The notes under the pieces: model-generated
Database searches by the model: none
What the model saw: only the letters and a program-made list of their open reading frames with translations
Told to the model about the DNA's origin: nothing
Made by a program: the position numbers and the translations under genes
NCBI GenBank assembly: GCA_937888595.1
Contig: CALARK010000012.1
Location: forward strand, 248,001 to 312,000
Source: an uncultured Sterolibacteriaceae bacterium
GTDB lineage: Bacteria > Pseudomonadota > Gammaproteobacteria > Burkholderiales > Rhodocyclaceae
Direction: 5' to 3'
DNA length: 64,000 bases
Shown: in pieces, positions 49,475-56,237 of the stretch
How the letters are laid out: each line of letters begins with the position of its first letter
How positions within the stretch are numbered: the stretch's first letter is position 1

Positions 49475-50196
49475 TGGACACCCCGATCGACCCCCTCGCC
49501 CCCCTCGACCCACTGGTCGCCGCCGTCATCCACGACGCCAAGAATGCGTTGCTGGCCCTGGATACGCAACTGGCGGACATCGAGCGCCGCACCGCTCGAT
49601 TCCTTGATGATGAGTGCCGCACCGCTCGATCCGTCGATCCCGAGTGCCGTCCCGCCCGCGCCGATTTTTCCGCCGCCCGCGCTACGGCCACGCGCATCGC
49701 CGGCCAGCTCACCGAACTGCTCACCTGCTTCCGCGCGCAGCAGGGCCGGCTGCGCCTCGCCATCGACGATCACGACCTCAGCGACTTCATCGACGACCTG
49801 CTCGCCGAACTCGGCCCGCCGCCGGCAGGCATCGCGTTCGCGGTCGATCGCGCCGCGGTCGATCGCCTCGGCGCCTGGGCCTTCGACGCCTACCTCGTCA
49901 AGCTGGCCCTGCTCGACACCCTGCGCAACGCCTTCCGCCATGCCCGCACGGGCGTCCGCCTCGGCGTCGACACGCCGCCGGAAGGCGGCGTGCGCTTCAG
50001 CGTCGCGGACGACGGGCCGGGATTTCCCGAAGCCGTGCTGATCGGCGCCGTCGTCCAGTCAGGCGGCGAAGGCACCGGCCTGGGCCTCGTCTTCGCCCGT
50101 CTCATCGCCGAACGCCATGCCACGCCGGCCGGCCGGCACGGCCGCGTCGAACTCGCCAACCACGGCGGCGCGACACTGCGCCTCACACTGCCCTGA
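49474..50196 (+). CDS. Small soluble histidine kinase-like protein
   Basis: 240 aa, no membrane segment or sensor domain. H box VAAVIHDAKNALLALDTQLA with His19-Asp20 (phospho-acceptor candidate), N box LVKLALLDTLRNAFRHARTG, G1 VADDGPGFPE and G2 GEGTGLGLVFARLIAERH. Between the two DHp helices is an atypical insert of about 26 residues (RRTARFLDDECRTARSVDPE and CRPARADF) built from two 30-bp direct repeats plus one dispersed-repeat copy. Its 3' end overlaps the convergent aminotransferase gene by 14 bp. Confidence 0.82.
   Translation: MDTPIDPLAPLDPLVAAVIHDAKNALLALDTQLADIERRTARFLDDECRTARSVDPECRPARADFSAARATATRIAGQLTELLTCFRAQQGRLRLAIDDHDLSDFIDDLLAELGPPPAGIAFAVDRAAVDRLGAWAFDAYLVKLALLDTLRNAFRHARTGVRLGVDTPPEGGVRFSVADDGPGFPEAVLIGAVVQSGGEGTGLGLVFARLIAERHATPAGRHGRVELANHGGATLRLTLP
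49586..49645 (+). repeat. Tandem 30-bp direct repeat in the small kinase gene
   Basis: Two adjacent 30-bp units (49586-49615 and 49616-49645), both starting GCCGCACCGCTCGAT and ending GAGT, in frame. The second runs directly into dispersed-repeat copy 16. Confidence 0.85.
49646..49669 (+). repeat. Dispersed repeat copy 16 (inside the small kinase gene)
   Basis: Core GTCCCGCCCGCGCCGAT (2 mismatches) plus T-run. Encodes RPARADF, in the loop between the two DHp helices. Confidence 0.8.
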
Positions 50197-51328
50197 GCTT
50201 CTCGCCCGCCGCCGCCAGCGTCGCCTCGTTCTTGGCGAAGCAGAAGCGCACCAGGCCGTAGTCACTGCCATCGGGCATGAAGGGCGAGACGGGAATCACC
50301 GCCACGCCCTTCTCGGTCGTCATCCAGCGCGCGAATTCCATGTCGGGCATGCCGCTGATGCGGTCGTAGCGCGCCAGCTGGAAGTAGGTGCCGTCGCAGG
50401 GCAGCAGGTCGAAGCGCGAGCCGTCCAGCTGCGCCCGGAAGAAATCGCGCTTCTGCCGGTAGAAGTCGGCGAGGCCGTCGGCGAAGCCCGGATCGGCGCT
50501 CATGAAGTCGGCCAGCGCGAGCTGCGAGGGGTGGTGCACCGTGAACACGTTGAACTGGTGCACCTTGCGAAATTCGGCCGTCAGGGCGGCCGGCGCGGCG
50601 CAGTAGGCCACCTTCCAGCCGGTGATGTGATAGGTCTTGCCGAAGCTCGACACGACGAAGCTGCGCTCGCGCAGGTCGGCGCGGCGCGCCAGGCTCTCGT
50701 GGCGGCCGGCATAGAAGATGTGCTCGTACACCTCGTCGCCAAGCAGCACGATGCCGGTGTCGCGCACGAGGCCGGCGAGCTGGTCCATGTCCTCGGCCGT
50801 CCACACCGTGCCGGTCGGGTTGTGCGGCGTATTGAGGATGATCATGCGCGTCTTCGCCGTGATGGCGGCGCCGACTTCCGCCCAGTCGGGCCGGAAGGCC
50901 GGCGGCGCGAGCTTGATCACGCGCGCCGTGCCGCCCTGCAGCTCGATCGCCGGCAGGTAGCTGTCGTACACCGGCGCGAAGACGATCACCTCGTCGCCCG
51001 GCCGCACGCAGGTGGCGATGGCGGTGAACAGCGCCTGCGTCGCGCCGGCCGTGACGGTGACCTCGGTCTCGACGTCGTAGCGCGCGCCGTAGAGCCGCTC
51101 CAGCTTGGCGGCGATGGCCGCGCGCAGCGGCGCCACACCGGCCATCGGCGGATACTGGTTCGCGCCCGAGTGCAGATGGTGGTTCATGCGGTCGAGCAGC
51201 AATTCGGGCGGCGAAAAATCGGGAAAGCCCTGCGACAGGTTGATCGCGCCGTGCTCGGCGGCGAGGCGCGACATGACGGTGAAGATCGTGGTGCCGACAT
51301 TCGGCAGGCGGGAAGGAAACAAACTCAT
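50183..51328 (-). CDS. Fold-type I aminotransferase (methionine aminotransferase-like)
   Basis: 381 aa PLP enzyme. LPNVGTTIFTVMSRLAAEHG and INLSQGFPDF are the N-terminal signature of the YbdL/kynurenine-oxoglutarate aminotransferase group. NTPHNPTG, the aspartate region GDEVYEHIFYAG, and the PLP lysine in SFGKTYHITGWKVAY follow. YbdL-type enzymes prefer methionine and aromatic residues, so a role in methionine salvage is plausible. It diverges from the Y-family polymerase gene. Confidence 0.9.
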   Translation of the reverse strand: MSLFPSRLPNVGTTIFTVMSRLAAEHGAINLSQGFPDFSPPELLLDRMNHHLHSGANQYPPMAGVAPLRAAIAAKLERLYGARYDVETEVTVTAGATQALFTAIATCVRPGDEVIVFAPVYDSYLPAIELQGGTARVIKLAPPAFRPDWAEVGAAITAKTRMIILNTPHNPTGTVWTAEDMDQLAGLVRDTGIVLLGDEVYEHIFYAGRHESLARRADLRERSFVVSSFGKTYHITGWKVAYCAAPAALTAEFRKVHQFNVFTVHHPSQLALADFMSADPGFADGLADFYRQKRDFFRAQLDGSRFDLLPCDGTYFQLARYDRISGMPDMEFARWMTTEKGVAVIPVSPFMPDGSDYGLVRFCFAKNEATLAAAGEKLRAV

Positions 51329-51340
51329 GGTCTACCTTTG

Positions 51341-51356
51341 GTGTTCATTCGTACAC
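51341..51356. promoter_or_regulatory. Possible operator between aminotransferase and polymerase genes
   Basis: GTGTTCATTCGTACAC, with GTGT and ACAC arms around 8 bases. The geometry resembles a LexA box (CTGT-N8-ACAG) but the outer bases differ, so SOS control of the polymerase is only a possibility. Confidence 0.35.
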
Positions 51357-51371
51357 TAAAATGCGCGGGGT

Positions 51372-52601
51372 ATGGACAAGTCTATCCCCCTGCGTTCGCT
51401 CTACGTCGACTTCAACTCCTACTTCGCCTCGGTCGAGCAGGAGTTGCGGCCGAAGCTGCGCGGCCGGCCGGTCGGCGTGCTGCCGGTGCTGGCCGACACC
51501 ACCTGCTGCATCGCCGCCAGCTACGAGGCCAAGGCCTTCGGCGTCAAGACGGGCACGCCGGTCTACGAGGCGCGGCAGCGCTGCCCGGGGATCGTCTTCG
51601 TCGAGGCGCGTCCGCCACTCTACGTCGAGATGCATCACCGGCTGGTCGCCGCGGTCGAGTCCTGCACCCCCGTCGGCCGCGTCCTGTCCATCGACGAAAT
51701 GAGCTGCCCGCTGACTGGCAGCGAGCGCAACGCCGACAAGGCGCTGGCACTCTCCTACCGCATCAAGGCGACCATCGCCGCGCAAGTGGGCACCCACCTG
51801 CGCTGCTCGATCGGCATCGCGCCGAACACCTTCCTCGCCAAGATCGCCTCGAACATGCGCAAGCCCGACGGCTGCACGGTGATTGAGGCCGCCGATCTGC
51901 CGCAGGTACTTTACCGGCTGGAACTGCGCGACATCCACGGCATCGGCCGCGCCCTCGAAAGTCGGCTGCGGCAGCACGGCATCGCGACGGTGGAACAACT
52001 CTGTACCGCCCATGCAGGTACGCTGCGCGCGGCCTGGGGCAGCATCGAGGGGGAGCGCATGCACGCCAAGCTGCGTGGCGAAGAACTGCCCGAACACGCA
52101 ACGCGCCGCGCCTCGGTCAGCCACTCGCACGTGCTGCCGCCGGAACTGCGCAACGAGGCCGCGGCCTACTCGGTGCTGCACCGTCTGCTGCAGAAGGCGG
52201 CGATGCGCCTGCGCAGCTACGGGCTGATCGCCGGCAACCTGCACGTGCGCATGAAGTATCGCGACAACTCGGTATGGCGCGCCGACCAGCCGCTCGACCC
52301 GACCGCCGACACGCTGACCTTCCTGCATGCGCTCGACGCGCTGTGGGCGCAACGACCGCCGCGAAGGAAGCCGTTCGCCGTCGCCGTGGCACTGACGGCG
52401 CTGGACGCGGCGGCCCACCGCTCGCGCGACCTGTTCGACGCGGGCCGCGACCATGAGCGCCTCGACGCCGCGATCGACGCCATCAACCTGCGCTACGGGA
52501 AGAACTCGCTCTACTTCGGCGGCGCCCACCGGGCGCTGGCGGCTGCGCCGATGCGCATCGCCTTCCAGCACATCCCCGACCTGGAAGTCGAAGCTGATTA
52601 G
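51372..52601 (+). CDS. Y-family DNA polymerase (DinB-like)
   Basis: 409 aa. Catalytic residues in LYVDFNSYFASVEQE (first Asp) and LSIDEMSCPLTG (Asp-Glu pair). The usual steric-gate region reads FNSYFASVEQ, and CCIAASYEAKAFGVKTGTPV and SIGIAPNTFLAKIASNMRKP are typical fingers and palm elements. A helix-hairpin-helix (IHGIGRALESRLRQHGI) and little-finger domain follow. It differs from canonical DinB by SIDEMSCPL instead of SIDEAYLD and lacks a visible beta-clamp motif at the end. Translesion synthesis is the family role. Confidence 0.88.
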   Translation: MDKSIPLRSLYVDFNSYFASVEQELRPKLRGRPVGVLPVLADTTCCIAASYEAKAFGVKTGTPVYEARQRCPGIVFVEARPPLYVEMHHRLVAAVESCTPVGRVLSIDEMSCPLTGSERNADKALALSYRIKATIAAQVGTHLRCSIGIAPNTFLAKIASNMRKPDGCTVIEAADLPQVLYRLELRDIHGIGRALESRLRQHGIATVEQLCTAHAGTLRAAWGSIEGERMHAKLRGEELPEHATRRASVSHSHVLPPELRNEAAAYSVLHRLLQKAAMRLRSYGLIAGNLHVRMKYRDNSVWRADQPLDPTADTLTFLHALDALWAQRPPRRKPFAVAVALTALDAAAHRSRDLFDAGRDHERLDAAIDAINLRYGKNSLYFGGAHRALAAAPMRIAFQHIPDLEVEAD

Positions 52602-53479
52602 GAGGAGGTGCCGGCGCGCTCCAGCACGCAGAGCAGGCGCGACGTGTCGTCGGTGCCCCAGCCGGCCGCCATCAGCGCATCGAGCTGCTGCATGACCGCG
52701 CCGCCGACCGGCATCGGCAGGGACTGGCGCGTCGCCTCGGCCAGCACGAGGCCGACATCCTTGTGATGCAGGCGCGCCTCGACGCCGGCCGCGAAGTCGC
52801 GCGCCGCCATCTTGCCGCCGAACAGGTCGAGCACGCGCGAACCCGCCGAACCACCCAGCATCGCCTCGCGCACCTTGCCGAAATCGACGCCCGCGGCATT
52901 CGCCAGCCGCGCGGCCTCGGCCGTCGCCTCGAGCACCGACACCATGATGAGCTGGTTGCAGGCTTTCGCCACCTGCCCCGCCCCGGCATCGCCGACGCGC
53001 ACCGCCGTCCTGCCGAGGCAGGCGAACAGCGGTTCGAGCCGTCCCGCCAGCGCCGACAATTTGTCAGGGCTGCCGCTTGCACCCCACATGATGGCGAGCG
53101 TCGCCGCGCGTGCCCCGGCCGTGCCACCCGAGACCGGCGCGTCGACGAAGTCGATGCCCTTCTCGGCGTAGCGTGCCGCGATGCCGCGCGCCACCGACGG
53201 CGCGATGGTCGAGAAGTCGATGTGCAGTCCGCCTGGCGCGAAGCCTTCGATCAGCTGGTCGGCCAGCCCCTCGACATCCGCGCTCGTCGTGACATTGGTG
53301 CAGACGATCTCGCACTGCCGCGCCAGCTCGGCCGGCGATGCGGCCCGCACAACTTCCGGCGGCAGAAAGTCGGCGCTGGCAGGACGGCGCGTCCAGACCG
53401 CGACCTCGTGCCCGGCCGCCCGCAAGTGCTCGACCATCGGGCGGCCCATGCCGCCCAGGCCAATGAACCCGATGTTCAT
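52598..53479 (-). CDS. 3-hydroxyisobutyrate dehydrogenase-family oxidoreductase
   Basis: 293 aa from the ATG at 53477-53479. Rossmann NAD(P) site MNIGFIGLGGMGRPMVEHLR, substrate loop FVDAPVSGGTAGARAATLAI and catalytic lysine in GAGQVAKACNQLIMV. Related to tartronate semialdehyde reductase (GarR/GlxR) and 3-hydroxyisobutyrate dehydrogenase; substrate not assignable. Repeat copy 17 encodes RPASADF directly after the second beta strand (AVWTRRPASADF), the loop that normally selects NAD versus NADP. Confidence 0.88.
   Translation of the reverse strand: MNIGFIGLGGMGRPMVEHLRAAGHEVAVWTRRPASADFLPPEVVRAASPAELARQCEIVCTNVTTSADVEGLADQLIEGFAPGGLHIDFSTIAPSVARGIAARYAEKGIDFVDAPVSGGTAGARAATLAIMWGASGSPDKLSALAGRLEPLFACLGRTAVRVGDAGAGQVAKACNQLIMVSVLEATAEAARLANAAGVDFGKVREAMLGGSAGSRVLDLFGGKMAARDFAAGVEARLHHKDVGLVLAEATRQSLPMPVGGAVMQQLDALMAAGWGTDDTSRLLCVLERAGTSS
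53366..53388 (-). repeat. Dispersed repeat copy 17 (inside the dehydrogenase gene)
   Basis: Three A then GTCGGCGCTGGCAGGAC (1 mismatch). Read on the gene strand as RPASADF, about residues 31-37. Confidence 0.8.
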
Positions 53480-53505
53480 TTCAAGTCGGAGCCGATGCGC
53501 ATGCC

Positions 53506-54114
53506 CTATGCCCCCGTCACCGCCTTGGTAATCAGCGGCACCAGCGGCTCGGGCAGCTTGAGCTGGCCGGACAGCGCGAAGGCATGGGCGCGCTCGGACA
53601 TCTTCTTCCAGGTCTTGCGGACGATGTCGAGCCACTTCTCTTCCGAATACTCGGGATGCTGGCCAGCGAACTCAAGCATGTAGTGCTCGATGAAGACGAG
53701 GTCGGTGACGTCCTCGAGCATCTGCGTGTCGGGATTCACCTTGAGGCCGCGCTTGCCGACCGCCTGCTGCACGCGCTCGATGGTCGCCGCGTCGTAGCCG
53801 GCCTGTTGCATCAGCGTGCCGACGGTCTCGGCGTGAAACTTGTAGAGGCCGGTGCGCCAGGCGTAATAGCCCTCCCGGGTCATCGGATAGCTGTCGCGCG
53901 GCGTCTTCCAGCGCTGGATGTGCTGGGCGCGCACGGCGATCTTCTGCGCGTCGTCGGCCTCCGGCGCGTAGCGCGCGATCATCTCGCTCATGCGCTGGCC
54001 GTAGAGCAGTTCGCGCGGCACGGCCTTGCCCGCGGCATCCGTGTCGGAGCGGGGGTCTTCGGCATTGGCCGCATCAATGAGTTCGACGATGCGTTCGTAC
54101 AGGCTGTTGCTCAT
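53506..54114 (-). CDS. DUF4202-family protein
   Basis: 202 aa. IVELIDAANAEDPRSDTDAA, LLYGQRMSEMIARYAPEAD, AVRAQHIQRWKTPRDSYPMT and FIEHYMLEFAGQHPEYSEEK are the conserved blocks of DUF4202, a widespread family of predicted all-helical HD-like proteins with several conserved His and Asp/Glu residues. No assigned activity. Lies between the dehydrogenase and the REC-PP2C gene on the same strand. Confidence 0.85.
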   Translation of the reverse strand: MSNSLYERIVELIDAANAEDPRSDTDAAGKAVPRELLYGQRMSEMIARYAPEADDAQKIAVRAQHIQRWKTPRDSYPMTREGYYAWRTGLYKFHAETVGTLMQQAGYDAATIERVQQAVGKRGLKVNPDTQMLEDVTDLVFIEHYMLEFAGQHPEYSEEKWLDIVRKTWKKMSERAHAFALSGQLKLPEPLVPLITKAVTGA

Positions 54115-54142
54115 TTATTTTTCCTCTGTGAGTCGGGGTAAA

Positions 54143-55336
54143 TCAGTGGGCATGGGGCGGCAGGTCGACCAGCGCCAGCGTCGCGTCGTCGTGCGGCAGA
54201 TTGCTGCCAAGATGCCGGGCGAGCGCCGTCTGGACCGCCTGCAACCGACGGTCGGCCGATACGCCGGCGAGCGCGGCGCGCAGGCCCCGGACGCCGAACT
54301 CCTCTCCCGAGGGAGAGGCGGCCTCGACGAGACCATCCGAATACAGCACCAGCTGACCGCCATCCTGCGGCACCGCAAGGCGCGCGGTCACCGTGGCAGC
54401 GGCATCGAAAGCGTCGATGCCGAGCGGCAGATGCGCCGCGGCGATTTCCTGCACGACGTTGCCGGCACGATCGAGCAGCAGCGCGCTGGGAAGGCCGCCC
54501 ATCCACAGCTCGCTGCCGCCTGCCGGATCGACGCACAGGCAGCCGCAGGCGACGAAGCGGCCGACCGGCAGGGCGCCGCACAACTGGTCGTTGAGCCGGG
54601 AGACCAGCGGACCGACCGGCAGGCCGGAGGCGACGATGTCGTAGAAGAGCGCCAGCACCGGCAGCACGCTGATGGTGGCGCCCAGCCCGTGCCCGGTGGC
54701 ATCGGCCAGCAGGACATAGAAACGGCCGTCGTCGGCGCGTGCCGCGGCAACGATGTCGCCGCTGAAGTTGGTGGCGGACTGCATCCAGTAGTGCAGCGCC
54801 GGGTCGGACAGGCCGGGGCGATGCAGCATCCGGTTGAGCACGCCTTCGGCGAGGCGGTTCTCGGCCTCGCGCTCGTCGTAGTAGACCTGCAGGGAGCGCC
54901 GCGTTTCCTCGAGTTCGCGGCGCAGCGCGATGCTGCGCGACAGCGAGCGCAGCTTGGCTTCGAGGACGACGAAATTGACCGGCTTCGGCAGGTAGTCGTC
55001 GCCGCCGGCCTCGAGGCCGTTGACGAGGTTCTCGTCCTTGTCGAGCGCCGAGAGGAAGATCACCGGCACCCAGCGGTCGCCGCTCGCCGCCTTGATGCGG
55101 CGCGTCGCCTCGTAGCCGTCCATCACCGGCATCATGACGTCCATCACCACCAGGTCGTAGTCGTTGGCGACGAACATCTCGACCGCCTGGGCGCCGTCCT
55201 CGGCCATATCGACGCGATGACCGAACTTCTTCAGGAAGACCGCGAGGATCTGCCGGTTGGTCGCCGTGTCGTCGACCACCAGCACCTGCAGGGGCACCGC
55301 CGCCGGCGCCGTGGCATCTCGAGACTGGATATTCAT
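54143..55336 (-). CDS. REC-PP2C (SpoIIE/RsbU-type) response-regulator phosphatase
   Basis: 397 aa from the ATG at 55334-55336. REC at about 15-135 with Asp in DLVVMDVMMPVMDGYEA and Lys in DDYLPKPVNF; coiled-coil linker; SpoIIE/RsbU-type PP2C domain with AADDGRFYVLLADATGHGLG (metal-binding Asp) and LVLYSDGLVEAASP. Such phosphatases act on phosphorylated STAS anti-anti-sigma proteins. Next gene upstream is the REC-HATPase protein, the natural opposing kinase type. Confidence 0.9.
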   Translation of the reverse strand: MNIQSRDATAPAAVPLQVLVVDDTATNRQILAVFLKKFGHRVDMAEDGAQAVEMFVANDYDLVVMDVMMPVMDGYEATRRIKAASGDRWVPVIFLSALDKDENLVNGLEAGGDDYLPKPVNFVVLEAKLRSLSRSIALRRELEETRRSLQVYYDEREAENRLAEGVLNRMLHRPGLSDPALHYWMQSATNFSGDIVAAARADDGRFYVLLADATGHGLGATISVLPVLALFYDIVASGLPVGPLVSRLNDQLCGALPVGRFVACGCLCVDPAGGSELWMGGLPSALLLDRAGNVVQEIAAAHLPLGIDAFDAAATVTARLAVPQDGGQLVLYSDGLVEAASPSGEEFGVRGLRAALAGVSADRRLQAVQTALARHLGSNLPHDDATLALVDLPPHAH

Positions 55337-55343
55337 CGTTGGT

Positions 55344-56237
55344 TCATTGCACCGTGCGGATGGTGGCGACGACCGTGTTGCCGTTGCCGCGGTATTCGAG
55401 CGAGGCAAAGCTCAGCATGCGCGCCATCGCGATGCCGCGCCCGTTCGGGTCGCCGGCGCGCTCGGGCTCGAACTCCATGTAGCGCCGCCAGTCGAACCCC
55501 GCGCCTTCGTCGGTAACGGTGAATTCGAGGCGATCGAAATGGCGCTCGACGCGCACGCGCACGCAGCGGTCCCGATATTCCGGCAGCACCAGGCGACGCG
55601 CCACTTCGGATTCCCAGCGGTCCTCGAGGCGCAGGCGCTTCTTGTCGGCGTAGCTGATGCCGAGATTGCCGTGCTCGACGGCATTCACCAACAGTTCCGT
55701 CAGACCCGAAGCCGCCAGTTCCGGCGTCGGGCACAGGCTCGCCAGCACCTCGATCAGCGGCCCCACCTCTTCGATCCGGCTGAAGCGAAACAGGGCCAGG
55801 TCGATCAGCTCCATCGCCTTGACGTGGGCGGCGGCATGGCGGCCGGCCTCCTCGCGTTCCTGGATGTCGGCCAGGGCGGCGCGCACGATGGCCGTGAGGA
55901 CCTCGGGCTCGTAGGGCTTTGGCAGGTAGTAGTAGGCGCCCGCCTCGATGCCCTCGCGAATCTGCTCGGGTGCGCTGGCGGCCGTCTGCATGATCACCGG
56001 GATCGCACGGAGGCGCGCCTCGGCCTTCATCTTCTTCAGCAGCTCGATGCCGCTCATGCCGGGCATCATGCGATCCAGGATGGCCAGGTCGTAGGACGCG
56101 CCGCCGTCGAACCGCCGCCAGGCCTCGTCGGCGCTGGTGACCAGGTCGAGGTCGTAATGGGCGTCCTCGAGATACTCGCGGATGATCTCGAGATTGATCA
56201 GTTCATCATCGACGACGAGGATGCGGCGCTGGCTCAT
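55344..56237 (-). CDS. REC plus RsbW-like HATPase protein
   Basis: 297 aa. REC at about 4-125 (Asp in DLAILDRMMPGMSG, Lys in YYYLPKPYEPEV) followed by a GHKL ATPase of the anti-sigma-factor kinase kind: ELLVNAVEHGNLGISY (N box), FTVTDEGAGFDWRRYM (G1) and GRGIAMARMLSF (G2). No H box, so not a conventional histidine kinase. Start overlaps the upstream sensor kinase stop by 4 bp. Together with the PP2C gene it looks like a kinase/phosphatase switch controlled by phosphorylation of both REC domains. Confidence 0.86.
   Translation of the reverse strand: MSQRRILVVDDELINLEIIREYLEDAHYDLDLVTSADEAWRRFDGGASYDLAILDRMMPGMSGIELLKKMKAEARLRAIPVIMQTAASAPEQIREGIEAGAYYYLPKPYEPEVLTAIVRAALADIQEREEAGRHAAAHVKAMELIDLALFRFSRIEEVGPLIEVLASLCPTPELAASGLTELLVNAVEHGNLGISYADKKRLRLEDRWESEVARRLVLPEYRDRCVRVRVERHFDRLEFTVTDEGAGFDWRRYMEFEPERAGDPNGRGIAMARMLSFASLEYRGNGNTVVATIRTVQ

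Noticed and set aside
50856..50879. Repeat-like sequence in the aminotransferase gene
   Set aside because: It shares only GGCGCCGACTT with the element; the encoded VGAAITAKTRMI fits the normal family sequence.
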